Assembly: GCA_005116745.1 (NCBI GenBank)
Contig: SWDS01000009.1
Location: 266,899-330,898 of the forward strand
From: Nitrospira sp.
Lineage (GTDB): Bacteria > Nitrospirota > Nitrospiria > Nitrospirales > Nitrospiraceae
Direction of reading: 5' to 3'
Length of the DNA: 64,000 nucleotides
In this document: one piece after another, positions 49,086-58,136 of the stretch
Layout: every line of letters starts with the position of its first letter
How positions within the stretch are numbered: the stretch's first letter is position 1
Made by a program: the position numbers and the translations under genes
Notes under the pieces: generated by a model
Told to the model about the DNA's origin: nothing
Database searches by the model: none
Seen by the model: only the letters and a program-made list of their open reading frames with translations

Positions 49086-50666
49086 TTATTCTTGCAATCC
49101 CAGGTAGCCCGGAAGATCGTGGATCAATAGTCCAGAAAAACTTGGCGAATGGATTTTGGCAAACACACGGTTGATCGCGTGGCGGACTTCGCGTTGAGTA
49201 CGACCCGCAAAGGACAGGTGCTCAGGTTGGATGGTCGTGTCGTGGTGGATTCGAAACCCTATCCCGCCCTGCCCGTGCGCCTCGACGGCGGGTATGTCCC
49301 CCAACGTCAACATCCTCCGTACGGGATCAAGTATCCCATTTGCGAGGGCTGGATCATCCTCGCGTTGCAAGATGACATGCCGTTCCGGAAGGAGGCGCGT
49401 CGTTTCCATGGCCAGCCAGATCGGGATATCTTGTAGTCGACCGTAGCGCAGGGTGTCTTCGCTGATCGTCGCCAATTCTTCAACGTCTGTTCGATAGCTC
49501 ATCACGGCGACCTCATCAACCCGATCTATCAGGGTAAATGCGAGCGGTCGGTTCCGATGAATTGTCGAGGTGAACCAGAATGGGATAACGACCGATAGTC
49601 GCCCACGACCGCCGAGGGTTGTTTTCACGCGCTCGATGGTGTCGAGATACCGGTCGAAGATCGTGACATCATCGGGAAAGCCCTCAAGGAGGTAGGGCTC
49701 AATGTCCAGCTGCATCCCAGGGAGGCTGCTGTTGCCGATGAGTGTGAGGAGCCGGGTGACCTTATCTGTCAGAATCGTTGGAGTGTCGATCATGTCCGGG
49801 GCTCCATCGAGCGCAAGCAACTCGATACCCGCTGCTTGTGTGGCGGGGAACAGCGCGGCATAGGCGGTCCAGACCTCATCGGGGTCTCGCATATCCGGCA
49901 TTTGGAGCAACAGCCGTCGGCAGTGATGCTGCCGGCACGCGGAGAGCATGCCGGCAGGGTTGCGTATCGCGGTTCGATAATCCCAATACCAAAAGCCAAC
50001 GGAGGGGCTCGGCGAAATGGACGGCGCTGGATTCATCCATGCGCATTCTTCCAGCACGACGTCCGCGTCATCCTCGACGAGCAGCTTCACCTGCGTGAGG
50101 CGTCGAAGATCGAGTTGCCGGGCAATCGGTGCGAGGGGGAACTCGACATCAAAGCGGCCGGCGACACGCCCGACCTCAGCGATGCTCTGCCGTTGATCAG
50201 CAGATTCGGCGACCAGCGTGATCAGCAAGGGGCTGGAGGTCCTTCCACGCACTCGGAGAGCGTGAAAGGACAAAGCATCCAACCTGGTATTCGAGGTCCG
50301 GAGCGACCACGTAAACTCGCAGGGAGATGTCCCCTTGCGAGTGAGGCGGACTCGGAGAGGAGGGACCATGCTGGTTTGTTGTGCCTGGCAGAGATCGATG
50401 GGGTTACCGGCGCTGGGCATCGTTGCAAGTGGTAGGTGTGGGTCGGAAGGCCGATAGGAAGAAAGCACAAAAGGATTTGCTGGTTGTCGACGGCGCACTA
50501 TAATTTTGGGAACAGACTGGTCGCCGACATAGGTCAATTCGATTTCATGAATTTCAGGTGGAGGTGTCTGTCCAGGAACAACGAGTTCCTGAGACAGAGC
50601 CGAAGACGGCCAGAGGCAGAGCCCGATCAGTATTGGCATTGCCGCCGTCCACGTGATGAAGCTCAT
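49086..50666 (-). CDS. Secreted TIM-barrel glycoside-hydrolase-like protein
   Basis: 526 residues from the ATG at 50666, selected because it opens a clean signal peptide (MSFITWTAAMPILIGLCLW, cleavage near ALSQ); the frame extends 27 codons further. Residues ~70-230 form a beta-rich region. Residues ~250-500 look like a TIM barrel with GFWYWDYRTA, GMQLDIEPYLLEGF (acidic pair after a strand) and VDEVAVMSYRTD, a pattern seen in GH18-like and PgaB hydrolase domains. First gene of the - strand operon and divergent from the glycosyltransferase. Family not firmly identified. Confidence 0.65.
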   Translation of the reverse strand: MSFITWTAAMPILIGLCLWPSSALSQELVVPGQTPPPEIHEIELTYVGDQSVPKIIVRRRQPANPFVLSSYRPSDPHLPLATMPSAGNPIDLCQAQQTSMVPPLRVRLTRKGTSPCEFTWSLRTSNTRLDALSFHALRVRGRTSSPLLITLVAESADQRQSIAEVGRVAGRFDVEFPLAPIARQLDLRRLTQVKLLVEDDADVVLEECAWMNPAPSISPSPSVGFWYWDYRTAIRNPAGMLSACRQHHCRRLLLQMPDMRDPDEVWTAYAALFPATQAAGIELLALDGAPDMIDTPTILTDKVTRLLTLIGNSSLPGMQLDIEPYLLEGFPDDVTIFDRYLDTIERVKTTLGGRGRLSVVIPFWFTSTIHRNRPLAFTLIDRVDEVAVMSYRTDVEELATISEDTLRYGRLQDIPIWLAMETTRLLPERHVILQREDDPALANGILDPVRRMLTLGDIPAVEAHGQGGIGFRIHHDTTIQPEHLSFAGRTQREVRHAINRVFAKIHSPSFSGLLIHDLPGYLGLQE

Positions 50667-50721
50667 GCAGGGAAGCGCCGTACTATCAGGAACGGGCCAC
50701 GATGCACCCAACGCAGAACCC

Positions 50722-52149
50722 ATGATGCCGGAAGTCATCTTTAACATTGTTCAGTCTGGATTCTTGTTGTACTTAGCCACCCTGACCGGGGGCTACTTGG
50801 CGCTCAATACCGTGTCAATCTTCTCGCTCCGGCAGTATTTTGAGGAGCGAATGGGCGAACGATTTCCAGGTACATTTACTGGATATGAGCCGCAGATCAG
50901 CATCATTGTGCCAGCATACAATGAAGCGGCGACGATCGTGAATTCTATTCGTTCTTTGTTACAGCTGAATTATCCTGAATATGAAATTATCGTGGTCAGT
51001 GATGGCTCGACCGACAACACCATTGAAGTTCTGCGGCAAGAGTTCGGATTGAAGCCGTTTCCTGAAGCCTACGGCCACGATCTGCTGACTCAGCCGGTGC
51101 GTGCCACGTATCATTCGTCGACCTACGCGAATGTCCGTGTGATCGATAAAGAGAATGGAGGGAAGGCGGATTCCCTCAATGCCGGAATCAATCTGTCCGT
51201 GTATTCATTATTTTGTTGTATCGATGCCGACTCCATCTTGGCACAGGACAGTTTGTATCGCGTGGTCCAGCCGTTCTTGCTCGAACCCCGTACCATTGCT
51301 GCGGGCGGCACCGTTCGCGTGGCCAATGGCTGTTTCGTGGAACATGGACTCTTGAAAACAGTAGGCTTGCCATCTAGTTTTCTGGCACTGTTGCAAACGG
51401 TCGAATATTTGCGCGCATTTCTATCCGGGCGGCAGGGTTGGTCTCCGATGAATGCGATGCTGATTATTTCCGGCGCCTTTGGATTATTTCGAAAAGAAGC
51501 GGTGCTGAAAGTCGGTGGGTATCGAACCAACACGATCGGTGAAGATATGGAATTGGTGGTGCGCTTGCACCATCAGTATCGCCTGAATGGTCAGCCGTAT
51601 CGCATTACGTATGTGCCGGATCCGGTCTGCTGGACTGAGGTCCCTGAGGATTTGCGAACCCTCCGGAATCAGCGCATCCGCTGGCAGCGCGGCTTATGCG
51701 ATAGCCTGGCGGGTCACTTCGAGCTGTGCTGTCATCGAAAGGGCGGGACGGTCGGCTGGCTCGCCTTTCCGTTCATGGTCATTTTTGAATGGTTTGGGGT
51801 GACGTTTGAAATGCTCGGCTATTTCCTCTTGCTGGTAGGGCTTGGGTTAGGGCTGGTCTCATTGCATGTGTGGGCGGTCTGTATGTTTGTTGCTGTTGGG
51901 TTCGGCATCACGCTTTCGTTGAGTGCCCTCCTCATGGAAGAAATGACATTTCATCTGTATCAGCGCCCCTCGGATTTCTGGAAATTGCTCTGCGTCTCGG
52001 TGATTGAAAACTTCGGGTATCGGCAGTTGAACTCTTACTGGAAACTGATAGGCCTCTGGCAATGGCTCCGCGGGACCAAAGCCGAGTGGGGCAAGATGGT
52101 TCGATCGGCCTCGTGGCAATCCCAGCAGCGTCCTCCAGAAAATAGCTGA
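50722..52149 (+). CDS. Membrane glycosyltransferase, family 2 (PgaC-like)
   Basis: Processive beta-glycan synthase of the cellulose/hyaluronan/PNAG type. From the ATG at 50722 it has 475 residues; the frame is open to 50653, but that would overlap the divergent gene. One N-terminal membrane segment, then the catalytic domain with IIVPAYNEA, VVSDGSTDNT, DADS, the acid EDMEL and the QRIRWQRG motif, then two or three C-terminal membrane segments (WLAFPFMVIFEWFGVTFEML, LVSLHVWAVCMFVAVGFGIT). No PilZ domain is seen in it. It is 55 bp from the divergent - strand operon. Confidence 0.88.
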   Translation: MMPEVIFNIVQSGFLLYLATLTGGYLALNTVSIFSLRQYFEERMGERFPGTFTGYEPQISIIVPAYNEAATIVNSIRSLLQLNYPEYEIIVVSDGSTDNTIEVLRQEFGLKPFPEAYGHDLLTQPVRATYHSSTYANVRVIDKENGGKADSLNAGINLSVYSLFCCIDADSILAQDSLYRVVQPFLLEPRTIAAGGTVRVANGCFVEHGLLKTVGLPSSFLALLQTVEYLRAFLSGRQGWSPMNAMLIISGAFGLFRKEAVLKVGGYRTNTIGEDMELVVRLHHQYRLNGQPYRITYVPDPVCWTEVPEDLRTLRNQRIRWQRGLCDSLAGHFELCCHRKGGTVGWLAFPFMVIFEWFGVTFEMLGYFLLLVGLGLGLVSLHVWAVCMFVAVGFGITLSLSALLMEEMTFHLYQRPSDFWKLLCVSVIENFGYRQLNSYWKLIGLWQWLRGTKAEWGKMVRSASWQSQQRPPENS

Positions 52150-52236
52150 TCCGTGTCTCTACAGTTCCGCGCGGTTCTCGCCGATAGGGAGTGAAGAAGC
52201 CGGGTTCTATCGACATCACGGGGAGGGTTCTCGGCC

Positions 52237-53094
52237 ATGCCATTGGCGAGCGAACTGGTCCAGTCCTGCACCACCGTCTTCACCTTGCCGGAGATTTACT
52301 TCCGTGTACGGGATGTTGTGGACGACCCCAATTCAACCATGGACGACCTTGCCGATGTGCTCAAGATGGATCCGGCTATCTCCGCCAGGCTGCTTCGCAT
52401 CGTCAATAGCCCCCGCTATGGGTTTTCGAGGCAGATCGACACGATCACCCGTGCCGCCAATCTCCTTGGCATACAGGCCATCAATGACTTGGTGACCGCG
52501 ACGACCATCGGCCGGACCTTTTCCGGGATGCCTATTCAACTGATGGATGTTCCTAAGTTTTGGCGCAAGAGCGTCCTCTGTGCGTTGCTGGCTGGAAAGA
52601 TTGCAAAGTCTTGCAGTATCAACGACAGCGAGCGATTTTTCGTCGAAGGCTTGCTACGCGACATCGGCCACTTCGTCCTCTACCAGACCATCCCGCAGCG
52701 GGCACAATCGGCGCTGATTGAAGCGGCCTACCTGGAGAGTTCGCTTGCCGAGGTTGAGGGGGCTAACTTCGGGTGCGATTTTGCAGAGGTCGGGGCCGAA
52801 CTGGTCCGGTTCTGGGGCATGCCCGCACAGATTGAGCAGGCCATTCGCCACCAGGTGAATCCGATGGAAGCCGGCGAGTTCATTCTCCATGCCTCCATCG
52901 TTCATCTCGCCGGTGCTGTGGTGGATTATGAAGAATGTGAGCCGAACCGGCGTCGAGAGGTGGTCCTATTCGATCCGGCCGCTCTCGAGAGCACACAGTT
53001 TTTGCCGGACAACCTCCCCGCGCTGCTCAAGGAGGCCTACGAGCAACTCCAGGAGACGTTGGCGGTGATCAATCCCCACGCCATGGCTGCCTAG
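52237..53094 (+). CDS. HDOD-domain protein
   Basis: 285 residues, nearly all one HDOD domain: LADVLKMDPAISARLLRIVNSP, RQIDTITRAANLLGIQAINDLV and LLRDIGHFVLYQT. HDOD proteins are linked to signalling but lack the full HD catalytic set; here the HD pair is not evident (RDIGH). It begins 87 bp after the glycosyltransferase on the same strand, so it may be co-transcribed with it. Function unknown. Confidence 0.82.
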   Translation: MPLASELVQSCTTVFTLPEIYFRVRDVVDDPNSTMDDLADVLKMDPAISARLLRIVNSPRYGFSRQIDTITRAANLLGIQAINDLVTATTIGRTFSGMPIQLMDVPKFWRKSVLCALLAGKIAKSCSINDSERFFVEGLLRDIGHFVLYQTIPQRAQSALIEAAYLESSLAEVEGANFGCDFAEVGAELVRFWGMPAQIEQAIRHQVNPMEAGEFILHASIVHLAGAVVDYEECEPNRRREVVLFDPAALESTQFLPDNLPALLKEAYEQLQETLAVINPHAMAA

Positions 53095-53265
53095 CTGTTC
53101 AGCACTTGCTCGGTGGTTAGAAATGGAGCTTGGCTCACCTGCTGTTTAGCCTTCACCAGCGTTAATAGAAGTACAGCATCTTCCGATTGAGTGGGTGTGC
53201 TCATCGATCCGATTCGGAAGGAAGACGGTTTCCTGTGGGGCACTCACCATCTCGTAGTCGGCACA

Positions 53266-54810
53266 CTAGAGTATCCCGGCCAGTCTATTCAGACCGAGCG
53301 TTGCCTGGGCAAAAAACAGCTGAAATACTTGGTAGTCTTGGGGGAGCACCGGCTGGGTGCTGGTGGCTCGATCGCAGTAGATGAGCCCGATCGGTCTCGC
53401 TCCCACCCGCAACGGCGCCACGATTGCCGATGTCGGTTTCCAGCTATCGAGAAAGTCCTGCTTCAGAGTCCCGGCCATCTGATCTGAAAAGTTGGGAACG
53501 AGGAGTGGATCGACACGCTTGAGGATCGTGAGGAAAAATCGGTGCTCCCGGCTGAGCGAGCCTGAGAGGGACTGGAGGTGGGGCGCGGGAGGAGTCACGC
53601 CACATACCAGTCTTCCGACAAGGAGATCACTATCATTCTGGTTCAGAAGTGCCAGGCCTACACGATCAAATCCGGCATCCCGATGGAGGGATTGTACAAA
53701 TGTTTCCAGTAAGCCGTTGAGGTCTTTCGCTGCTTGCAGCGAGTCCTGAAAGGCTTGAAGTGTTTCCAGTGGTTTGGTTCGAATGGGTGCAGCCTGGTTT
53801 GTGCTGGACGGCGGTGTAATGGCGGGCGAGTGTGGGATCAATTCGCTGAGGTCCTGCTCCTTTGATGGTGACGTGGCTTCATCGGGCGAGGCGATTGCCA
53901 GTCCCATTGAACGGATGAGTTGGTGCCCTCGATCCATAGCCCGAATCATCAAATCCGTGAACGGGCCAGAAGAGAGTCCGCTTCCGAGCTGGAGCGTCTT
54001 CTTGGCTTTCTCAATGGAGGTCTGCGGGGCGGGGCTGGTCAGCACCTCAACCAGGCGAATGGAGCCGACGACGATACCTCGGTAGGTGTGGAGTTCGCTT
54101 TGCCAATGCTCCATCGGCTGTTCTTCCGGATGACGAAAGAGCTCGATCAGATCCTCCGGTAGCTTCCACATGTGGGCCAATGCTTGGGCCAAGGTCAATC
54201 GTGGCACACCGATGAGGCGTGTCTCTTGAAGCACGCATTCCGACGGGCGCTTGGTTGTCTTGGAAATAGCCTGGAGAGCAAGAAAGAGGTCAGGGTCTTG
54301 GTAGGCAATGGCCAAGTCTCCGATCGAATAGAGGAGGGCACCGGTAAACAACTGCCCAGGCTGTGGGTAGCCAATAGCCATGCCTAGTTCGTTGGCATAG
54401 GTCGCGGAGATCAGGGACTTGGCGATCAAGGTTCGAAACTCCTGTTGGCGAACCGGCCAGTGTTGCAGTTGTTCGACAAGATGTGCCGCAGCCACGAGAG
54501 ACCGAACCGTGTCGAGCCCGAGCCAACTGACGGCGTGTGGGACCGACACAATCGTCTGCTGCGGGCTGTAGGCGATGCTATTTGCCACTTGCAGAACTTT
54601 GCATGTCAACCCATGGTCTCGGCTGATCACCTGGGCGAGATTCACGGCGTTGGACTGAGGACCCATATGGGTCAAGATTTGCTGACAGGTCAATTGCAAG
54701 ATAGGAAGACAGTGGCTGGATTCGTCCAAGAGCGGTCTGAGTTTTTGATGGAGACGAGGGCGGATTGAATCGATGAAGGCCGATTCCATGGCCGTGCTTG
54801 ATGAAGTCAT
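53266..54810 (-). CDS. HDOD and GAF domain protein
   Basis: 514 residues. The N-terminal half (~20-240) is an HDOD domain (LAQVISRDHGLTCKVLQVANS, VSVPHAVSWLGLDTVRSLV, LFTGALLYSIGDLAIAY). A polar linker (~290-345) leads to a GAF-like domain (~355-514: FVQSLHRDAGFDRVGLALLN, SAIVAPLRVGARPIGLIYCD, FQLFFAQATLGLNRL). Convergent with the other HDOD gene, 171 bp apart. Likely an intracellular signalling protein; ligand and output unknown. Confidence 0.8.
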   Translation of the reverse strand: MTSSSTAMESAFIDSIRPRLHQKLRPLLDESSHCLPILQLTCQQILTHMGPQSNAVNLAQVISRDHGLTCKVLQVANSIAYSPQQTIVSVPHAVSWLGLDTVRSLVAAAHLVEQLQHWPVRQQEFRTLIAKSLISATYANELGMAIGYPQPGQLFTGALLYSIGDLAIAYQDPDLFLALQAISKTTKRPSECVLQETRLIGVPRLTLAQALAHMWKLPEDLIELFRHPEEQPMEHWQSELHTYRGIVVGSIRLVEVLTSPAPQTSIEKAKKTLQLGSGLSSGPFTDLMIRAMDRGHQLIRSMGLAIASPDEATSPSKEQDLSELIPHSPAITPPSSTNQAAPIRTKPLETLQAFQDSLQAAKDLNGLLETFVQSLHRDAGFDRVGLALLNQNDSDLLVGRLVCGVTPPAPHLQSLSGSLSREHRFFLTILKRVDPLLVPNFSDQMAGTLKQDFLDSWKPTSAIVAPLRVGARPIGLIYCDRATSTQPVLPQDYQVFQLFFAQATLGLNRLAGIL

Positions 54811-55346
54811 AAGGGAGTTCCTGGTTGTGGGGCAGAAGCTCTATCGGTCAGAATCCTACCAAGCTTAAGAATCCAAAATTATAGAGTAAAGGAGTGAGCG
54901 GTCGTGTATGCAGTGAAAAAGTAGAGTGGGGACTAACCAGCGACCGGGAAGTCACAGCCGCTGGTTAGATCGTCCAGAATAGTCTTCTGACTTCGTTGCG
55001 CACCTCTGCCGGATTTTCACAAGTTATTCCAGTGAGCGGTCTTCCAGGAAGATCACCTGCTCCCGAGCGCGGAAGAACTGTTGGTAGGGCATGGGGGCCG
55101 CGACGGTCCGAAGGTAACACTGAGCGCTGGCTTGCACGACGTAACATCCGGTGGCTGATCGACGCAAGAATAGCATCATGAGATGCGCATATAAGTTTGA
55201 TACATGAGTATTGGACATTGACGAGCCAGTGATGCAGATACTATAAGTCAGTTAGCTTCATGACTGACTGCGCGCACGGGATGATGTTCTTGGGCCTCTG
55301 AGTCTGTCTCGCCCCCATCACCTGAAAAGCTCTTAAGGGTAGGCGT
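54811..55346. other. Intergenic region with a 10-bp inverted repeat
   Basis: 536 bp without a supportable gene. It contains a perfect inverted repeat CTAACCAGCG (54933-54942) and CGCTGGTTAG (54959-54968) around a 16-base loop, with no T-tail. Two overlapping - strand frames (54965-55218) end ENPAEVRNEVRRLFWTI and QVIFLEDRSLE, but neither has a convincing start or known family. Confidence 0.45.
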
Positions 55347-55871
55347 ATGTGGATATATGTCCAGCCGGTGCTGTCACCATGCTTGGGTTGGTTGCTGAGT
55401 CTGGCGCTTCCCATAGGACTGTCCGCCTGTGGACCAGCACTATCCGACCCCGCGCCGGGTGTGGAATCTCACGCAAGTCTGAACGGGGCGTCCACGGCGA
55501 ATCCCGCGCAGCAAGATAGTCCGTCATCCCGCAACGACCTTACGAAGCCGGTGACGCCTCTCGCGTCAGTTCAGGAGTCGGTCGCGGACCAGAGAAAAGA
55601 TCCGGCGCTTCGGCCAGATCGGTCACTCCTGTCTGACCGTACCAGCCAGTCGGTGGATGCTTCAGAGCAACCTGGCATCCTTCCCATGATGAATGTGTGG
55701 ACGCCGGATGGAATGCCCCTGTCCGTCGTGGTCCCCGAAGACCCAATCGACGACGCGAGCCTCGACGACGATGCGAATACCGAACGTCGGAACTGGGATA
55801 TCGCGCATGAGACGGAACAGTTGGAAGACGAAAAAGAGCAAGAAGAGAGATTCGATGAGCGGAAAGAATGA
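55347..55871 (+). CDS. Putative lipoprotein with acidic C-terminus
   Basis: 174 residues. A signal sequence ending in the lipobox LSAC (LSLALPIGLSACGPALSD) predicts lipid attachment at Cys28. The mature part is Ser/Pro/Asp-rich and disordered-looking, with one ordered-looking segment (ILPMMNVWTPDGMPLSVVVPE) and a highly acidic tail (EDEKEQEERFDERKE). No family recognised. It lies 87 bp upstream of a secreted protease, and the two may be co-transcribed. Confidence 0.65.
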   Translation: MWIYVQPVLSPCLGWLLSLALPIGLSACGPALSDPAPGVESHASLNGASTANPAQQDSPSSRNDLTKPVTPLASVQESVADQRKDPALRPDRSLLSDRTSQSVDASEQPGILPMMNVWTPDGMPLSVVVPEDPIDDASLDDDANTERRNWDIAHETEQLEDEKEQEERFDERKE

Positions 55872-55958
55872 GGAGTGGGAACCGCATACTCGTCAATTCA
55901 CAACGATTCACGGTATCGGTGGGCAAGTCACTAGCTAAACAATCGAGGAGGACTGTTC

Positions 55959-57128
55959 ATGAGAATACGAAGCGCACTCGTCAGGGTCATGCCGGCTCTG
56001 TTGGTCATTGTGTGTATGCAGAGTGGCAGCACGGAGGCACAGGAAAATACGGAGACACGGCTCAGCGCGGCAGTCAACGTGGCCGCGCCCCTGACATTCC
56101 AGCTCGGCAAAGAGACCACCGAGGCGCAGGCGGCAGAGACCCTTTCTTATTGGACCCCAGAACGTTTAGCCAACGCTCAACCGATGCTTCCACTGGCGAA
56201 TCCGAACGCGGTCGCTCCTGAGGCGGCTGCACAGGCGAGCGGGACGCCTGTTTCCCTTCCTGGGAAGCGACCCACCGCACCGGCCAGCGCTGATTCTGCC
56301 ACGCGTCTCTACGACCCGGCACAGGTCAAGATTCAGGTCGAAGCCGGCGATATCGAGTCACAGGCCGCTGGGTCGTACAAGGCCCACTTCACCAGTGCGC
56401 GGGTCAATCCACCTGCCTTGGAGACCATCTTTCCAAACCGCACGGTCGGCAAACTGTTTTTCACCGATAATACGGGGGAAAGGTTTGTCTGCTCGGCCTC
56501 AGTGATTCGGCAGAGGATTGTGCTCACAGCGGGCCACTGTGTTCATAAGGGGAGCGGCGGATCCGCTGGGTTTCACCGCAACTTCCTGTTCGTTCCAGCG
56601 TTCAGAGACGGGGCTGCGCCTCTTGGAACCTTCACGCCTCGCCGTGTGGGCACCACATCCCAGTGGCTCGCTTCCAATGGTCTGGTCCCCAATGCGGCGG
56701 ATTTCGGGATGTTCGAAATTAACGACAGGGCTGGAAAGAGAATCGGTGCGATCACCGGGACCTTGGGCTTCCGGACCCTCAGTCTCCTCCCAAACCACAC
56801 GACGAAGCTTGGGTATCCGTGTAACATCGATGCATGCCAGAAAATGCAGCAGGTGACGTCGCAAAGCTTTCGGGCCACCAGCCCCAATAATGTTGAATAC
56901 GGATCGAATGCCCGAGGTGGCTCGAGCGGCGGCCCTTGGGTGATGAACTATGGCATTCAGGGCAAAGGTGGGCTGACGAGTAATCTGAATGCGGTTGTCG
57001 GAGTGAGCTCATATGGGTACATCGAGACGGCTCCGAAGGTCCAGGGCAGCTCGATCCCTGACAGCCGAGCCGGTGGGTTCATTCCTCTTCTTAATACGAT
57101 GTGCGCCGCGAGAGCTGGCAACTGCTGA
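55959..57128 (+). CDS. Secreted trypsin-like serine protease
   Basis: 389 residues with a signal peptide (MPALLVIVCMQSGSTEAQ) and an Ala/Pro-rich propeptide-like region (~30-150). The catalytic domain (~155-389) shows the full triad: His193 in LTAGHCVH, Asp248 in NAADFGMFEI and Ser323 in GGSSGGPW. Paired cysteines (near 178/194 and 288/293) suggest disulphides. Related to V8/trypsin-like peptidases of the S1 clan. GAGGAGG precedes the start. Substrate unknown. Confidence 0.85.
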   Translation: MRIRSALVRVMPALLVIVCMQSGSTEAQENTETRLSAAVNVAAPLTFQLGKETTEAQAAETLSYWTPERLANAQPMLPLANPNAVAPEAAAQASGTPVSLPGKRPTAPASADSATRLYDPAQVKIQVEAGDIESQAAGSYKAHFTSARVNPPALETIFPNRTVGKLFFTDNTGERFVCSASVIRQRIVLTAGHCVHKGSGGSAGFHRNFLFVPAFRDGAAPLGTFTPRRVGTTSQWLASNGLVPNAADFGMFEINDRAGKRIGAITGTLGFRTLSLLPNHTTKLGYPCNIDACQKMQQVTSQSFRATSPNNVEYGSNARGGSSGGPWVMNYGIQGKGGLTSNLNAVVGVSSYGYIETAPKVQGSSIPDSRAGGFIPLLNTMCAARAGNC

Positions 57129-57258
57129 AATCCTGAAGATGGCAGTGGCGGGTGCGATAGCCGCACCCGCCATCCGTGCAGGCAAGTTCCCGCCGCATGT
57201 ACAGATTATGAAGATCGTTGACTGGTGCCCCGTTGACTCGCGAGGCATTCCGTCCCAT

Positions 57259-57840
57259 TTAGGGCGTCATGATCAGGCGAAACGACGCGAGCATTTTCTC
57301 GTTCTCTGGACCAAGGGGGATGAGACCGTACACGTACTGGTCGGTTGCGAAATAGAGGAACTCGTTGGGCGCAAGCTGCTGCCGGAGTGCGACTCTCACC
57401 CCTTCGCGTGCCCCTGGCAGTTGAACGGCAGTAATCTCGCTGCCGGGAGGCAGCAGGCCGAAGGAGTTGAGCCAATCACGCAGCGAGCGTCCCGACGGTA
57501 TCGGGAATACCTGGATAGTCAACATGGGCGGTTCAAGATCCGCAAACTGGCCGGCTGCGATGTGCTTTTGTTGAAAGCGTACGCGCTGGACCGCCGCCGG
57601 CTGGTTGGGTGTTGGGAGGGTGATTTCCTTGAGAATCACGTACCCTTTGGGATATTCGATTGCAAAGCCATAGACGGGGTCGGTGTGCATCTGCCAGCCC
57701 TTCGTCTGGATGACAGGCGACGTTCCCGTCGGCCTGTCGAGTTGCCGCGCGGCACTCTCACAATTGGCCAAGACCACACTCGCGACAATCACATGGGAAA
57801 GCCATCTGACTCGAAACAGGATTGGTGCATTGTTCACCAT
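57259..57840 (-). CDS. Putative lipoprotein of unknown function
   Basis: 193 residues; a short signal (SHVIVASVVLANCES) contains a lipobox-like LANC at Cys27. The mature part has a PsbP/YpkA-like beginning (DPVYGFAIEYPKGYVIL) of the kind found in small secreted beta-rich proteins. No family assigned. Convergent with the protease gene; about 300 bp downstream of the ACT-GlnE gene on the same strand, with no supported gene between. Confidence 0.6.
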   Translation of the reverse strand: MVNNAPILFRVRWLSHVIVASVVLANCESAARQLDRPTGTSPVIQTKGWQMHTDPVYGFAIEYPKGYVILKEITLPTPNQPAAVQRVRFQQKHIAAGQFADLEPPMLTIQVFPIPSGRSLRDWLNSFGLLPPGSEITAVQLPGAREGVRVALRQQLAPNEFLYFATDQYVYGLIPLGPENEKMLASFRLIMTP

Positions 57841-58136
57841 CTAGGTCCCTGTCCGTCCTCCGCCTCTGTATGCATTCGATGAATCACGATAGCAAGTCGT
57901 CCATCGAATACCAGAACGTGGAGCAACACTGGCTCCACGTTAGCTTGCGCTGAGCTGGCCGAGGCTGTCAATGTTTCCCTCTTCCTCTTTCCAGGGTTGT
58001 CGCGCGGGAAGGGTTGAGTAAAGGGCGTCAGGTCGTTCGATGACGTGGTGCTGGTTGACGGCGTGGCAAGCGTTACCGCATCGCTGCGTCTGTCCACAAT
58101 CCGGCCTAAAACTCCCCATTCACCCCGTTGATTGGG

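Noticed and set aside
48427..49107. 226-codon + frame opposite the TPR/barrel gene
   Set aside because: Shadow frame; the - strand reading has clear TPR periodicity and a signal peptide.
49836..50435. 199-codon + frame opposite the hydrolase-like gene
   Set aside because: Antisense to a gene with signal peptide and TIM-barrel motifs; no support of its own.
54965..55218. Two overlapping - strand frames that might be one frameshifted gene
   Set aside because: The ends look protein-like (NEVRRLFWTI), but no start, ribosome-binding site or known family could be assigned, so I did not call a gene.
57013..57882. 289-codon + frame spanning the protease end and the lipoprotein gene
   Set aside because: It overlaps two better-supported genes (catalytic triad in one, lipobox in the other), and its translation has no family signal.
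57834..58097. 87-codon - strand frame between the lipoprotein and ACT-GlnE genes
   Set aside because: Ser/Thr-rich without domain pattern, and it overlaps the lipoprotein start; not enough support.
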